From Priestia megaterium (GTDB lineage Bacteria > Bacillota > Bacilli > Bacillales > Bacillaceae_H), in assembly GCF_023824195.1 (NCBI RefSeq), contig NZ_CP085442.1, positions 472,001-536,000 of the forward strand: a stretch of DNA of 64,000 nucleotides, given 5' to 3'. Made by a program: the position numbers and the translations under genes. Of the stretch, positions 24,916 through 35,186 are shown piece by piece (position 1 is the first letter of the stretch; every line of letters begins with the position of its first letter). The notes under the pieces are model-generated. The model saw nothing but the letters and a program-made list of their open reading frames with translations. It searched no databases and had not been told where the DNA came from.

Positions 24916-25179
24916 TTGAAAGAACACAAACCGTATGATGATTTCTCTACAGTAGAAAAAAGCCACGAGTATATAACCGCTGAAGAATTTCCAGACGGTC
25001 CTTTCGGCTCTCCTGTTAATCAAAAACTTGGGAAATCTACTTCATGGGAAGAAGGGCAGCGAACGTATAGCGCATTTAATTATGAAAACAAAAATCTTCA
25101 TGAAAAAGCGCAAAGATTATTTCCAGGCGCGCATCCTGTACATGATAACCCAGAGGAACATGAACAAAATCCAAGTTAA
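24916..25179 (+). CDS. Small hydrophilic hypothetical protein
   Basis: An 87-residue soluble, acidic protein without membrane segments (KPYDDFSTVEKSHEYITAEE, then FPDGPFGSPVNQKLGK and a C-terminal HPVHDNPEEHEQNPS). GAAGGGG lies 8 bases before a TTG at 24916, which I prefer to the in-frame GTG at 24907. The composition recalls small sporulation or stress proteins of Bacilli, but I recognise no family. Confidence 0.6.
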   Translation: MKEHKPYDDFSTVEKSHEYITAEEFPDGPFGSPVNQKLGKSTSWEEGQRTYSAFNYENKNLHEKAQRLFPGAHPVHDNPEEHEQNPS

Positions 25180-25229
25180 TGTCTTTATTATGCTCTGAAT
25201 ATATTGCCCTATCTTTTTGCTGAATTATG

Positions 25230-25258
25230 TTGACAATAAGCAATTTAGCCTGTAATAT
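25230..25258 (+). promoter_or_regulatory. Near-consensus sigma-A promoter
   Basis: TTGACA (25230-25235), 17 bases, TAATAT (25253-25258). It stands in a gene-free gap and leads to a terminator about 70 bases on. Confidence 0.65.
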
Positions 25259-25264
25259 AAAACG

Positions 25265-25372
25265 TAACTTATCACTGTTTCTACAGGATTCGACAAAATT
25301 TGATTTACTTAAACTTGTGATCTCAACTTCTATTTACAGCTATTAGAGCGCTGTAAGTAGAAGTTTTATTTA
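25265..25372 (+). ncRNA. Candidate small RNA 3
   Basis: An RNA of about 105 bases should run from the promoter above to a very strong intrinsic terminator: AACTTCTATTTACAGC (25325-25340) pairs over 16 bp, one wobble, with GCTGTAAGTAGAAGTT (25350-25365), followed by TTTTATTTAT. It has no ATG or ribosome site inside. The genes on both sides have their own signals, so this looks like an independent small RNA gene. Not recognised as a known RNA family. Confidence 0.5.
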
Positions 25373-25386
25373 TGTTATCGATAAAA

Positions 25387-25426
25387 AAGAAAAAAGCAGG
25401 TCTGCTCAAGCAGGCCTGCTTTTTTT
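25387..25426 (-). terminator. Terminator of iseA
   Basis: On the minus strand AAAAAAAGCAGGCCTGC and GCAGACCTGCTTTTTT pair around a short loop immediately after the iseA stop. Confidence 0.85.
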
Positions 25427-25427
25427 A

Positions 25428-25958
25428 TTATTGAACAGCGTCAAATTTATTTACTTTCCACTGAGAATTAGATTTATAGAATGTGACAGTGCGTTTTACG
25501 CTGCCGCCATCTACAGTTGGAACTGTGAATTCATAAGAGCGAACTGTTGCTGTTTGATACACAAGCTTTGTTTTTGCTTTTGACCACTCTAACATGCTGA
25601 ATCCGTCGCCGATTGGATGTGCAAGTTTGCCGTTATATGTGATATAGCCGTAATTTGTTAATCCTTTTTCTACTGCACTATTTGTAAATGTCTCAGATAA
25701 GTAGCTTGATAGCTCAGCTTTTGTATCAAATTCAGGGCAAAGATACACGTACTCAGTTCCTTTATATTCAAATGTACGTTCTGTACATGGTTTGTTTTTA
25801 TAACCGTGCAGAGCACTCCAGAAATGATTGCTGGCACTAGCTGCAATTTTGACAGCATTTGCATCCGTTAGTGTTGTAGATGTTGTTTGTGCTGTAACTC
25901 CAGTGCTTAGTGTAAAGAAAATAGCGATTGATGATAAAACTAGTCCAATTTTTTTCAT
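25428..25958 (-). CDS. iseA: IseA-family DL-endopeptidase inhibitor, secreted
   Basis: IseA (YoeB) is a secreted protein that inhibits cell-wall DL-endopeptidases such as LytF and CwlO and so tempers autolysis. The 176-residue protein has a clear signal peptide (MKKIGLVLSSIAIFFTLSTG, cut near VTA-Q), then ANAVKIAASASNHFWSALHG typical of the family, and two cysteines (PCTER, YLCPEF) that could pair. Length matches. AGGAG precedes the ATG. WalR-type boxes upstream fit the known control of B. subtilis iseA by WalRK. Confidence 0.85.
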   Translation of the reverse strand: MKKIGLVLSSIAIFFTLSTGVTAQTTSTTLTDANAVKIAASASNHFWSALHGYKNKPCTERTFEYKGTEYVYLCPEFDTKAELSSYLSETFTNSAVEKGLTNYGYITYNGKLAHPIGDGFSMLEWSKAKTKLVYQTATVRSYEFTVPTVDGGSVKRTVTFYKSNSQWKVNKFDAVQ

Positions 25959-26022
25959 TTCTAACTCACTCCTAATTAATTAACCTTATTTATGTAACAA
26001 TTATGTGTTTTATATTTCTTTT

Positions 26023-26039
26023 GTTACATTTATATTACA
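26023..26039 (-). promoter_or_regulatory. WalR box upstream of iseA
   Basis: On the minus strand TGTAAT-ATAAA-TGTAAC matches the WalR (YycF) consensus TGTWAH-N5-TGTWAH exactly. It lies 65-81 bases before the iseA start. Half-sites (TGTAAC) also occur at about 25993 and 26048. Confidence 0.65.
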
Positions 26040-26210
26040 ATAAATCTGTAACAAAAGAAAGTGTTTTGTCTTTTTTTTCTTAAATTTTTTTAGTTTTTTA
26101 CTAGTTTCTAAAATAGATATAGTAAGGGAATTACCAGTTAAATGTTGATTTATCAACGTTTTCAGGCGTTTCTTTCTACTTTTTAATCTTTTTGTTACAA
26201 AAATATTGTT

Positions 26211-26227
26211 TGTAACAAAACTGTAAT
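26211..26227 (+). promoter_or_regulatory. Second WalR-type box
   Basis: TGTAAC-AAAAC-TGTAAT matches TGTWAH-N5-TGTWAH on the plus strand, 146 bases before the YogA-like gene and about 253 bases upstream of iseA. Which gene it serves is open. The sequence between the two boxes is AT-rich and otherwise featureless. Confidence 0.5.
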
Positions 26228-26372
26228 AAAAGAAGCTTAATACCTTTACGATACAGAAAAATAAAGATAAAACGGTGAAAAAGTGAATGTGAAAACTGTT
26301 TTTTTTCCTTTTTTAGGCATATTTCTTTTACCATTTTCAGCTTTTTAGTAGGGTAGATTAAGAGGAGGCGAA

Positions 26373-27368
26373 ATGATGAAAGGCATTATACATAGTGAAA
26401 AAAGTGGAATAGCAGGCATGAATTACAGAGATCTTCAGGAGATGCAACCTCAAAGAGGAGAAATAAAAATAAGGTTAAAAACAGCAGGTTTAAACCGGAG
26501 AGACTTGTTCGTTATGAAAAATCGAGGTAAAGGAGATAAGCCGTTTATTCCCGGTTCAGACGGTGCAGGTATTATAGAAGAAGTGGGAGAAGGCGTAAAA
26601 GGTTTAAAAACTGGAATAGAAGTGATCATTAATCCAAGTCTGGAGTGGGATCGTGTAGAGGACATTCCGTTTACACCTAAAATTTTAGGTGGTCCATCGA
26701 ATGGAACATTTGCAGAGTATGTAATCATAAAAGCGGATAATGTTGTGCAAAAGCCATCTTATCTATCTTGGAAACAGGCGGGGGTTCTTTCATTATCCGC
26801 TTTAACTGCCTATAGAGCTCTATTTACAAAAGGGCAGTTAAAAAAAGGAGAGCACCTCCTTATTCCCGGTATAGGAAGCGGAGTCGCGACCTATGGATTG
26901 TTATTCGCAAAAGCTATCGGAGCTAACGTAACAGTCACTTCTAGAAGTGATGAAAAAAGAAAGCAAGCTCTAAAGCATGGAGCGGATTATGCGTTAGATA
27001 GCGGAAACAGTCTAAAAGAAGAAATCAACAATAGAAAAGTAGATATCATACTTGATAGTGTGGGGGCAGCTTTATTTCCTACTTATTTTGAAATATTAAA
27101 GCCAAATGGAAGAATTGTTAATTTTGGGGCGAGTTCTGGAAATGAAGTTGAATTGCCTCTAAGAACTATTTTTTATCCTCAATTCAATATACTTGGCACG
27201 TCTATGGGAAGTCAGGAAGAATTTGTGGACATGATGGATTTTATAGAGAAACATCAAATTAAACCAATCGTCGATCGATTCTATCCGTTGTCAGAGGCAG
27301 TTGCAGCTTGCGAACGATTAGATAAAGGAAAACAATTTGGCAATATAGGTTTACTTATTTCAGAATAA
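26373..27368 (+). CDS. Zinc-independent MDR-type alcohol dehydrogenase/quinone reductase, YogA-like
   Basis: A 331-residue medium-chain dehydrogenase/reductase. It has the GroES-like N-terminal domain ([20 protein letters not shown], about 35-54, and [20 protein letters not shown]) and a Rossmann NADP domain with [19 protein letters not shown] (about 164-182). The zinc-binding cysteines and histidines of classical alcohol dehydrogenases are not apparent. It resembles B. subtilis YogA. Substrate unknown; probably an NADPH-dependent oxidoreductase of carbonyls or quinones. AGGAGG precedes ATGATG; the second ATG is equally possible. Confidence 0.85.
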   Translation: MMKGIIHSEKSGIAGMNYRDLQEMQPQRGEIKIRLKTAGLNRRDLFVMKNRGKGDKPFIPGSDGAGIIEEVGEGVKGLKTGIEVIINPSLEWDRVEDIPFTPKILGGPSNGTFAEYVIIKADNVVQKPSYLSWKQAGVLSLSALTAYRALFTKGQLKKGEHLLIPGIGSGVATYGLLFAKAIGANVTVTSRSDEKRKQALKHGADYALDSGNSLKEEINNRKVDIILDSVGAALFPTYFEILKPNGRIVNFGASSGNEVELPLRTIFYPQFNILGTSMGSQEEFVDMMDFIEKHQIKPIVDRFYPLSEAVAACERLDKGKQFGNIGLLISE

Positions 27369-27402
27369 AAAGGTCCCCAGCGCTAACTGGGGACCTTTTT
27401 AT
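27366..27402. terminator. Bidirectional terminator
   Basis: AAAAAGGTCCCCAG-CGCTAA-CTGGGGACCTTTTT, serving the YogA-like gene and, on the other strand, lctP. Confidence 0.9.
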
Positions 27403-27465
27403 ATAATCAAACGTTTGTTTAAATGAAAGAAACAAGGTAATAACAGGATTTTTAGCAGTTTTTTA

Positions 27466-29040
27466 TCATAACCACCAAGCTAACAAAAAGGTAACAAATC
27501 CCCCTAGTATCAAAAATCCCATGCTGTATTTGAGCGTGTATTTGAACAGTTCACTTTCTTTTCCAGCCAGTCCCACTGCTCCGGCAGCGACGGCAATTGA
27601 TTGAGGAGAAAGCATTTTAGCCATCACTCCGCCGGCAGTATTGGCCGCTACAAGAATAATTGGCAAAACATTAATTTGCTGAGCTGTAGTTAGCTGCAAG
27701 TTGCCGAACAGCGCATTATTTGATACGACAGACCCCGTTAGAAATACGCCGATCCAGCCAAGAAATGGAGATAAAAATGGAAAATAAGCAGCTGATGTAG
27801 CGAGCGCTAATCCAAGTGTAGAAGACTGTCCTGAATAATTTGAAATAAAAGCAAAAGCAATGACCATCATAATAGTAATAATAGGTCTTGATAATTCTTT
27901 TACGGTTTCTAAAAGAGTGGTCCATGCCACTTTTGGCGATACGTTAAGCAAGAAAACTGAAAGGATACAAGCAATAAGAATTGCTGTGCCTGTTGCTGCA
28001 AATACGTCTATTTTTAAGACAGCAGCGTAAGGCGTAGGATCTTTTACTAAAGGCGCTGCTTTAATTACGTGATTGTGTAAAAATGGGACGTTAATAAGCA
28101 GGTTCATATGTTCAAGCATCGTTTTGACAAAAGAAATGCTCCAAGCCGTAACGAGTATCGTTAATAGAATAAAAGGAGACCAAGCCTTTAAAATCTGTTT
28201 TGGTGACAGGCTGAAGCTTTTAGCTGCTGCCGGGCTTGTTCGTTTAATATAAAAAGCAAGAGCAAGCAAACTCACAATAGAAGATGTGATATTTGGAAGT
28301 TCAGGGCCGATGTATGTAACAGTTAAATACTGTGTCAGTGCATAGGAAATGGCTGTGATGCTCGTTGCTTTCCATACGTCTTTTAATCCTTTTATCCCAT
28401 CCATAATAAAGATAAGTAAAAAAGGGATAAGAAAAGAAATAATCGGAAGCTGCGTACCAAGAAAATGAGCAATTTCTTTTGGATTTATGCCAGATACTTG
28501 TCCTGCGACAATGACAGGAATCCCCATGGCGCCAAACGCTCCTGAAGCTGTATTAGCAATTAAACATAGCGCCGCTGCTTTTAACGGTTTGAAGCCAAGT
28601 CCAACTAGAAGCGCTGCTGTAATGGCAATTGGAGCTCCAAATCCCGCTGCACCTTCTAAAAAAGCATTAAAAGAAAAAGCAACAAGCAGCATTTGCAAGC
28701 GGGGGTCATCGGTTATTGAAATAATAGATTGTCTGATGGTAGTAAACTGTCCACTTTTGACAGTTAGCTTGTATAAGAACACCGCTCCGATAATAATATA
28801 GCTGATGGGCCAAAGTGCATACAGAAACCCATAGCCTGTGGCTCCTAAGACCATTGAGGCAGGCATATCATAAAAATAAATAGCAATAATCATAGAAAGA
28901 AGCACCGTAATACCGGCAGCAATGTGTCCTTTTAATTTCAAAAGAGTTAAAGCAATAAAGAAAAAGATAATGGGGATGAGTGCAATTAGTGCAGAAAGCC
29001 AAATATTATCTAACGGATTATATACCTGAGTCCACGTCAT
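27466..29040 (-). CDS. lctP: L-lactate permease
   Basis: A 524-residue membrane protein with about 13 helices of the LctP family, a proton-coupled lactate transporter. Typical parts are FNAFLEGAAGFGAPIAITAA and VSNNALFGNLQLTTA near the C-terminus. It lies just downstream of ldh on the same strand, as in the B. subtilis ldh-lctP operon, and would release or take up lactate made by Ldh. AGAGGTG lies 7 bases before the ATG at 29040; an ATG two codons earlier (29046) is nearly in contact with that site. Confidence 0.93.
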   Translation of the reverse strand: MTWTQVYNPLDNIWLSALIALIPIIFFFIALTLLKLKGHIAAGITVLLSMIIAIYFYDMPASMVLGATGYGFLYALWPISYIIIGAVFLYKLTVKSGQFTTIRQSIISITDDPRLQMLLVAFSFNAFLEGAAGFGAPIAITAALLVGLGFKPLKAAALCLIANTASGAFGAMGIPVIVAGQVSGINPKEIAHFLGTQLPIISFLIPFLLIFIMDGIKGLKDVWKATSITAISYALTQYLTVTYIGPELPNITSSIVSLLALAFYIKRTSPAAAKSFSLSPKQILKAWSPFILLTILVTAWSISFVKTMLEHMNLLINVPFLHNHVIKAAPLVKDPTPYAAVLKIDVFAATGTAILIACILSVFLLNVSPKVAWTTLLETVKELSRPIITIMMVIAFAFISNYSGQSSTLGLALATSAAYFPFLSPFLGWIGVFLTGSVVSNNALFGNLQLTTAQQINVLPIILVAANTAGGVMAKMLSPQSIAVAAGAVGLAGKESELFKYTLKYSMGFLILGGFVTFLLAWWL

Positions 29041-29076
29041 ATTCATACACCTCTACTACATATTTAAAACAAGGGA

Positions 29077-29093
29077 GCGGGGGAGTCCCCCGC
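29077..29093. other. GC-rich hairpin between ldh and lctP
   Basis: GCGGGGG-AGT-CCCCCGC forms a tight 7-bp stem. It is not followed by T on the transcribed strand, so it is not a normal terminator. It may stabilise the upstream ldh part of the mRNA or set the ratio between the two genes. Confidence 0.5.
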
Positions 29094-29108
29094 AAAAATC
29101 TTTAGATG

Positions 29109-30107
<999 letters not shown>

Positions 30108-30111
30108 TGTT

Positions 30112-30154
30112 AGTGTAACAAGAATAAATACCCTCGGCTGTGATAAAAATCACA
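30112..30154 (-). promoter_or_regulatory. ldh promoter with Fnr/Crp-type activator box
   Basis: TGTGATAAAAATCACA (30139-30154) is a perfect TGTGA-N6-TCACA palindrome of the Crp/Fnr type. On the minus strand an extended minus-10 TGTTACACT (hexamer 30117-30112) implies a start near 30105. The box is then centred about 41.5 bases upstream, the class II activator position. No good minus-35 is present, as expected for an activator-dependent promoter. Confidence 0.6.
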
Positions 30155-30398
30155 CCCTTTAAGAAATAATAAATAATTTTACAGGGCGATTTGAGAAAAG
30201 GGTCCTCCTACATGAAATGCCACATTTAGAAAGATCTTAAACGTTTAAAGTGTTGAGTAAAGGCAACTTGTTTTGCAGAAAGCTAAAGAGTTTAACATTC
30301 TCTATTTGTATGTTAACAGCCAATAATGTTTCTATAGACCCACACCAAATCCATTTGTTACACTAAGTTTGCTTATTTTGAATAAAGGAGTGGAAGGG

Positions 30399-31274
30399 AT
30401 GGAGAACTACTATGAGCAAGCCCAAAAAGGCGCTTGGGTTAGTATCTTATCATATATCTTTTTATCAGCATGTAAACTTATTATTGCGGGTATCACCGCT
30501 TCCTCTGCATTAAAAGCCGACGGTCTTAATAATGTTACAGATATTATTGCATCAATTGCCGTCTTAGTCGGCTTAAAAATCTCTAAAAAACCTCGCGATA
30601 ATGATCACCCCTATGGACATTCCAGAGCGGAACATATCTCTTCACTTATTGCTTCTTTTATCATGATGGTCATCGGACTAGAAGTATTGGTCGATGCGGG
30701 TCAGTCATTATTTATGGACAAATCTGAAGCGCCTAATTTACTGGCTGCTTGGGTAGGTCTTGGAGCGGCTGCCATTATGGGTGGTGTCTATCGATATAAT
30801 ATTAAGCTTGCTAAAAAACTTGATAGCCAGTCTTTATATGCGGTTGCTAAAGATAATTTGTCTGATGCACTTGTGAGTATAGGGGCTGTTGTGGGAATTT
30901 TTGGCTCACAATTCGGCCTGCCCTGGCTGGACGTGGTAGCTGCTTTTGCTGTGGGAATTATTATTTGTAAAACAGCCATCGAGATTTTTAAAGAAGCGGC
31001 TCATTCCTTAACAGACGGATTCGACGAAGAGAAGTTAGGGCACTACAAAGAAAGCATCGAGCTTGTAGAAGGTGTAAAAGAAGTAGAAGATGTGAAAGCG
31101 CGCAAGCTTGGTAATCAAGTCGTGATTGATGTAACTGTTAAAGTAGATCCCCATTTAAATGTTATCAAAAGCCATGAAATTGCTGATCAAATTGAACATA
31201 TGATGAACGATGAGCATCAAATTAAAGATACGCTTGTTCATATTGAACCTGATGCATACGAAAAGCAAAAATAA
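30399..31274 (+). CDS. Cation diffusion facilitator (CDF) metal exporter
   Basis: A 291-residue divalent-metal/proton antiporter with six membrane helices and a cytoplasmic C-terminal ferredoxin-like domain (about 205-290). Metal-site motifs are KADGLNNVTDI in helix 2 (D-x3-D type), HPYGHSRAEH after helix 2, and AKDNLSDALVS in helix 5. It resembles B. subtilis YeaB/YdfM, likely exporting manganese, zinc, iron or cobalt. The frame opens at 30369, but GGAAGGG precedes the ATG at 30399. Single gene with its own terminator. Confidence 0.88.
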   Translation: MENYYEQAQKGAWVSILSYIFLSACKLIIAGITASSALKADGLNNVTDIIASIAVLVGLKISKKPRDNDHPYGHSRAEHISSLIASFIMMVIGLEVLVDAGQSLFMDKSEAPNLLAAWVGLGAAAIMGGVYRYNIKLAKKLDSQSLYAVAKDNLSDALVSIGAVVGIFGSQFGLPWLDVVAAFAVGIIICKTAIEIFKEAAHSLTDGFDEEKLGHYKESIELVEGVKEVEDVKARKLGNQVVIDVTVKVDPHLNVIKSHEIADQIEHMMNDEHQIKDTLVHIEPDAYEKQK

Positions 31275-31320
31275 AACCAGCACGTTCTTTCGTTATGAAA
31301 GGATGCGCTGGTTTTATTTT
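31273..31320 (+). terminator. Terminator of the CDF gene
   Basis: AAAACCAGC and GCTGGTTTT form the base of a branched stem (inner CTTTC/GAAAG) followed by ATTTT. Confidence 0.75.
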
Positions 31321-31414
31321 GTGGGAATTTGAAATAAATCACAAAAACTTCTTCAAAAATGAAAATGAAAAGCCGTTATTAGTAATATAAAGATTTTTGT
31401 AGAAGGGTGAGGGA

Positions 31415-33433
31415 ATGAAGAGGTTAAGTGCAAAGCTCGTAGTATTTTTTAGTATTTTTATAGCTAGTTTATTATTAGTTGTTTCAGGGGCTGTTTATCA
31501 ATTTACCAAAACACAAATAGAAAAAGATGTAGAAGTTCAGTCTCAAAGTCAAGTGAAAGAGTTAAAAGAAACGATTCATACGTACTTAGACATGTATAGT
31601 CGTTCTTTGCTGACGTATAGTGAAAATGATGTAATTGTTAATTTTGTTAAGCAGGAAGGAGATCAAACAAACCAAGAGAAAAATCCGTATTTTACATGGA
31701 ACACAGTTCAAAAAGAGTTTACGCAGTTTAAAGAAAAGTATCCAAACCTAGCACTTGAATACATAGGCACTAAAAATAAAGGAATGTATTCTGTTCCTAA
31801 ACAAGAGTTTGGTTCAAACTATGATCCGACTTCAAGGGTGTGGTACAAACAAGCAGTAGAATCACCTGATAAGGTTATTTATACGGATCCATATGAAGAT
31901 GCAGCAACAAAAAAGACGGTTGTGACAATTGCAAAGGCTATTTTAGATCCAGATACTAAAAATGTGCTGGGCGTTATAGCTACTGATTTAGACTTAGATG
32001 CATTAAAAAACATTGTAGGTAAAGCAGAAGTAAATCACGGTGGGTATGCATTTTTATTTGATCAAAATGGCACAGCGCTCGTTCATCCAACAGAAGCTGG
32101 GAAAAATTTAATGAATCAGCCATTTATGAAAAAAATGTACGAAGCAGACCGGAATAGAGATTTCATGAAGTATACGTTTCAAGGTGAAGAGAGAGTGATG
32201 GCATATGATACTCTCGAAGGGACGAATTGGAAGATAGGAAATGCCTTTATTTATAATGAAATGCTCTCAAGCGCTCATCATTTACTGACTGTTATTGTCT
32301 GGATTGCGTTAATTGGCATCTTATTATCAGTGGTGTTAACCATCTTTTTCTCAAGAATCATTACTAATCCGATTCGCCGCTTGAAAAATGAAGTAGCCAA
32401 AGTAACAGCTGGCGATTTAACGGTTCAGGTGAAGACGAAGTCAAAAGATGAAATTGGTGAGCTTACTCATTTATTTAATGATATGGTAGCCAAAATGAAA
32501 ACATTGATTGGCACGGTTCAGACGTCTGTTGAGACAGTAAAAACGTCTGTTGAAGACTTGAGTGCCGTATCTGAAGAAGCAACTGCATCCAGTGAGGAAA
32601 TCGGCCGGGCTATCCATGAGATTGCCAGCGGTGCCACGCAGCAAGCTTCTGATGCTGACTCTACTAATCATAAAACGATGAGTTTATCTTCGCAAATTGA
32701 AGAAGTCATTGAACAAAATGCACAGATTAATAAAATGACGATTGAAGCTGTAAGCATCAATGAAAAAGGTTTAAAACAGATGCAGCTCCTTCGCAACCAA
32801 ACCACTGAATCGTCTCAAACGATTCACGCTGTTCAAGCTGTAATGGAAGAGTTAACAAATGAGATGAAAAAAATTGAATCTATTATTTTCACGATTAATA
32901 GTATTTCAGATCAGACAAATTTACTTGCCTTAAATGCTAGTATTGAAGCAGCTCGTGCAGGAGAACATGGCAAAGGATTTGCGGTAGTAGCTGAAGAGGT
33001 GCGAAAACTTGCTGAACAGTCCTCTCAGGCCACTGAACAAGTTCGCCATACGATTGCAGCGATTCAAGGGGAAGTCGCTGCTGCGCGTGAAGAATGCAAC
33101 CGTACAGAAGAGCTTTCAAAGTCTCAAGACTTTGTGGTAGGAGATACAGAACGAGCTTTTCATGAAATTGCAACTACGATTGAACAAGTGGCGGCGGCTG
33201 TCGAACATGTGACAAGCAGCATGGACAGTATCGATGAGCATAAGGAAGACGTGGTAGCGGCCATTCAAAGCATAGCAGCTATTGCACAGCAATCAGCAGC
33301 GGGAACTGAAGAAATTACCGCTTCTACAGAAGAACAAATTAGAGCTATTTCTACTGTTTCTCAATCAGCTGAACATCTGCAAGAGATTAGTGAAGAATTG
33401 GCGAACTTGATTCGTCAGTTTAAAATTCAATAG
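31415..33433 (+). CDS. Methyl-accepting chemotaxis protein (dCache type)
   Basis: A 672-residue transmembrane chemoreceptor. Layout: membrane helix about residues 9-29, an extracellular double-Cache sensor (about 35-280, with [20 protein letters not shown] at 147-166 typical of dCache_1), second helix about 286-310, HAMP about 310-362, and a long coiled-coil signalling domain. The hairpin tip [16 protein letters not shown] (about 502-517) is fully conserved. It would signal to CheW/CheA. The fold suits amino acid or organic acid ligands as in McpA-C/TlpA of B. subtilis; the ligand is unknown. Single gene. Confidence 0.93.
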   Translation: MKRLSAKLVVFFSIFIASLLLVVSGAVYQFTKTQIEKDVEVQSQSQVKELKETIHTYLDMYSRSLLTYSENDVIVNFVKQEGDQTNQEKNPYFTWNTVQKEFTQFKEKYPNLALEYIGTKNKGMYSVPKQEFGSNYDPTSRVWYKQAVESPDKVIYTDPYEDAATKKTVVTIAKAILDPDTKNVLGVIATDLDLDALKNIVGKAEVNHGGYAFLFDQNGTALVHPTEAGKNLMNQPFMKKMYEADRNRDFMKYTFQGEERVMAYDTLEGTNWKIGNAFIYNEMLSSAHHLLTVIVWIALIGILLSVVLTIFFSRIITNPIRRLKNEVAKVTAGDLTVQVKTKSKDEIGELTHLFNDMVAKMKTLIGTVQTSVETVKTSVEDLSAVSEEATASSEEIGRAIHEIASGATQQASDADSTNHKTMSLSSQIEEVIEQNAQINKMTIEAVSINEKGLKQMQLLRNQTTESSQTIHAVQAVMEELTNEMKKIESIIFTINSISDQTNLLALNASIEAARAGEHGKGFAVVAEEVRKLAEQSSQATEQVRHTIAAIQGEVAAAREECNRTEELSKSQDFVVGDTERAFHEIATTIEQVAAAVEHVTSSMDSIDEHKEDVVAAIQSIAAIAQQSAAGTEEITASTEEQIRAISTVSQSAEHLQEISEELANLIRQFKIQ

Positions 33434-33471
33434 AAAAAAAGAGGCTAGGACAAAAGTATTTTATTTAAACG

Positions 33472-33533
33472 AAAATCCGAACGATGAATTGAGATTCTTG
33501 ATAAAGAATTCAAATCGTTCGGATTTTTTATTG
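33472..33533 (+). terminator. Long hairpin terminator, part of a dispersed-repeat-like stretch
   Basis: AAAATCCGAACGAT pairs with ATCGTTCGGATTTT and the loop folds again (ATTCTT/AAGAAT), ending in TTTTTTA. Upstream GAGGCTAGGACAAAA resembles the GAGGCTGGGACA terminator-linked motif repeated in many Firmicutes genomes. Confidence 0.7.
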
Positions 33534-33559
33534 ATATGGTGAACGCAGGTTTCATGTAT

Positions 33560-33653
33560 ATGGCTGCTTCTAGCTGGTGATTGGAGGGCAAGACGAAGAC
33601 TCCGGCCGCCCGCGGAAAGCGAAGTCTTGCACGGAAATCAGCAGCGGTGTCTC
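33560..33653. repeat. GC-rich interspersed repeat element
   Basis: About 95 bases that stand out by base composition (close to 60% GC in a region near 37%). GCAAGAC (33588-33594) and GTCTTGC (33624-33630) are inverted, and an outer GGTGATT/AATCAGC pairing extends the fold. The core CCGCCCGCGGAAAGCGAAGT is a stretch I know as part of noncoding repeats scattered through Bacillus-group genomes. No protein is encoded. Confidence 0.6.
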
Positions 33654-33726
33654 AAGCGATCCATACGAGCGTATTTCTCCTATTTGTTTGCCTTCAGCTG
33701 GTTGTGTCTTAACCTCTCTTTTATGT

Positions 33727-34638
33727 TTAATAGGAAAGCAACTTGCTGTAAGGCAAAAAGACTTGCTGAGTTGGAGGTGCAACAGCTGACACGCGCTGAT
33801 GTGTAAACGGATGTATAAAAGAAAGCTTAATGGCATGTAAAGCTTGCTGCTGCTCTTTTAATCTCTTTCCTCCATAAAGCGTATCGCCAAGTAATGGATG
33901 GCCGATGTGACTCATATGAACACGAATTTGGTGAGTGCGTCCGGTCTCGAGCGAAAGTTCAATAAGCGTCTCATTTTTGGCCGTATTGCGTTTTAACACC
34001 CGATAAGATGTTTTGGCAGCTTGTCCCGTTCTAGATACTCTTCTTCTTGTAGCATGGTGACGATCGCGTCCAATGGGTTCATTGACGATTCCGTCCTCTT
34101 TTTTTATGATTCCTTGGACGAGGGCAATATAAGTCCGATTAATTTTACGTTCAGCCAGCAGCTGATCAAACACAGAGCTTGCTACAAAATGCTTCGTGAA
34201 TAAGATAGTACCTGATGTATCGCTGTCCAAACGGTGAACGTGTCTAGGCTTTGTTTTGAGGCCTATTTTTTGAAAATAAGCAGCTACAGCATTTAAAAGA
34301 GTTTTTTGGTCTTGTTCTGATGAAGGATGAGTATCTAGGTTTATTGGTTTGTTTACGATTAGTGCGTGCTCATCTTCAAACAAAATCTCTATATCAACAT
34401 TGTAAGGTGTTATTTCATTAGGCTCTGCTTCAAAAAAAGGGAGTGACACTTTATCATTTTCCTTGAGAGTGTTTCTCCATGGTAAAGGCTCACCGTTTAT
34501 AAGCACATTTTTATTCATCCGAAACTGATGCAACGTTTTTTTAGGAATACGCCATTTCGTTTTTAAATAATCTTCAATTGTTTGCCCTGCATCATTTTTT
34601 GCGATTTTATCTTCTAGCCATTGGCCGTGTATACTCAT
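33727..34638 (-). CDS. RluA-family pseudouridine synthase, YhcT-like
   Basis: A 303-residue RluA-type RNA pseudouridine synthase. The catalytic motif is HRLDSDTSGTILFTK (aspartate near residue 141), with the later LETGRTHQIRVHMSHIGHPL motif of the family. The N-terminus (DYLKTKWRIPKKTLHQFRMN) replaces a full S4 domain by a short related part. The place next to the yhcU-like gene and the yhcX-glp block matches yhcT of B. subtilis. The target RNA position is unknown. Confidence 0.88.
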   Translation of the reverse strand: MSIHGQWLEDKIAKNDAGQTIEDYLKTKWRIPKKTLHQFRMNKNVLINGEPLPWRNTLKENDKVSLPFFEAEPNEITPYNVDIEILFEDEHALIVNKPINLDTHPSSEQDQKTLLNAVAAYFQKIGLKTKPRHVHRLDSDTSGTILFTKHFVASSVFDQLLAERKINRTYIALVQGIIKKEDGIVNEPIGRDRHHATRRRVSRTGQAAKTSYRVLKRNTAKNETLIELSLETGRTHQIRVHMSHIGHPLLGDTLYGGKRLKEQQQALHAIKLSFIHPFTHQRVSAVAPPTQQVFLPYSKLLSY

Positions 34639-34793
34639 ATTTAATCCCTTCCTTACATACTAGTAAATATCCTTTAATCTTTTAAAAGAACTTGTAAATA
34701 ATTAGGAGGAAATAACTACCTGAAGTTCTCGTTTTATGTTTATGTTATGCTAAATAAAGAGACATAAGTTAAGAGAAAAAAGGGGGGGTAACC

Positions 34794-35186
34794 ATGAAAA
34801 TTGCCCAAGCAGCTCCGCCAGAAATGGAGAATTACATAGAAGAGTTGACTGAACAGCTTCGCTATGACTTGTTACCTCGGTATGTATCTGTAGATAAGCT
34901 TAATCCTGATGAATTATTAAATCCAGATTATTGTACAGACCATTTATATAATGGCTTACTCGATGAAGCATTGCAAGTCATTAGTAGCCTTCAGACAATA
35001 ATTGCCGTGATTGAAGCGATTCAACATCGGCCGATTGAAGAAAGCGACTGCGAGCAATTCGAAAAAAATATTGCAATTTTAAAAAAATACGGGTTCTTAT
35101 TTCCTGTTTCCATTGAATGTTTTGCAAAAGAAAACAATTTGATTACGTATTCGTATGAATCGTTTTATAATTCATACATAAATTGA
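34794..35186 (+). CDS. YhcU-like hypothetical protein
   Basis: A 130-residue acidic, probably all-helical cytoplasmic protein (MENYIEELTEQLRYDLLPRY, then GLLDEALQVISSLQTIIAVI). It lies divergent from the yhcT-like gene and ahead of the yhcX-glp block, the position of yhcU in B. subtilis, and looks alike in size and in the SLQTII region. Function not known. The ATG follows an eight-G ribosome site. The assignment depends mostly on gene order. Confidence 0.6.
   Translation: MKIAQAAPPEMENYIEELTEQLRYDLLPRYVSVDKLNPDELLNPDYCTDHLYNGLLDEALQVISSLQTIIAVIEAIQHRPIEESDCEQFEKNIAILKKYGFLFPVSIECFAKENNLITYSYESFYNSYIN

Noticed and set aside
30243..30270. GTTTAA-N13-GG, a possible sigma-B promoter for the CDF gene
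   Set aside because: The downstream element reads GGCAAC rather than GGGWAW, so the key GGG is missing.
33570..33836. An 88-codon minus-strand frame over the GC-rich element
   Set aside because: It overlaps the end of the yhcT-like gene and the structured repeat; no ribosome site or family.
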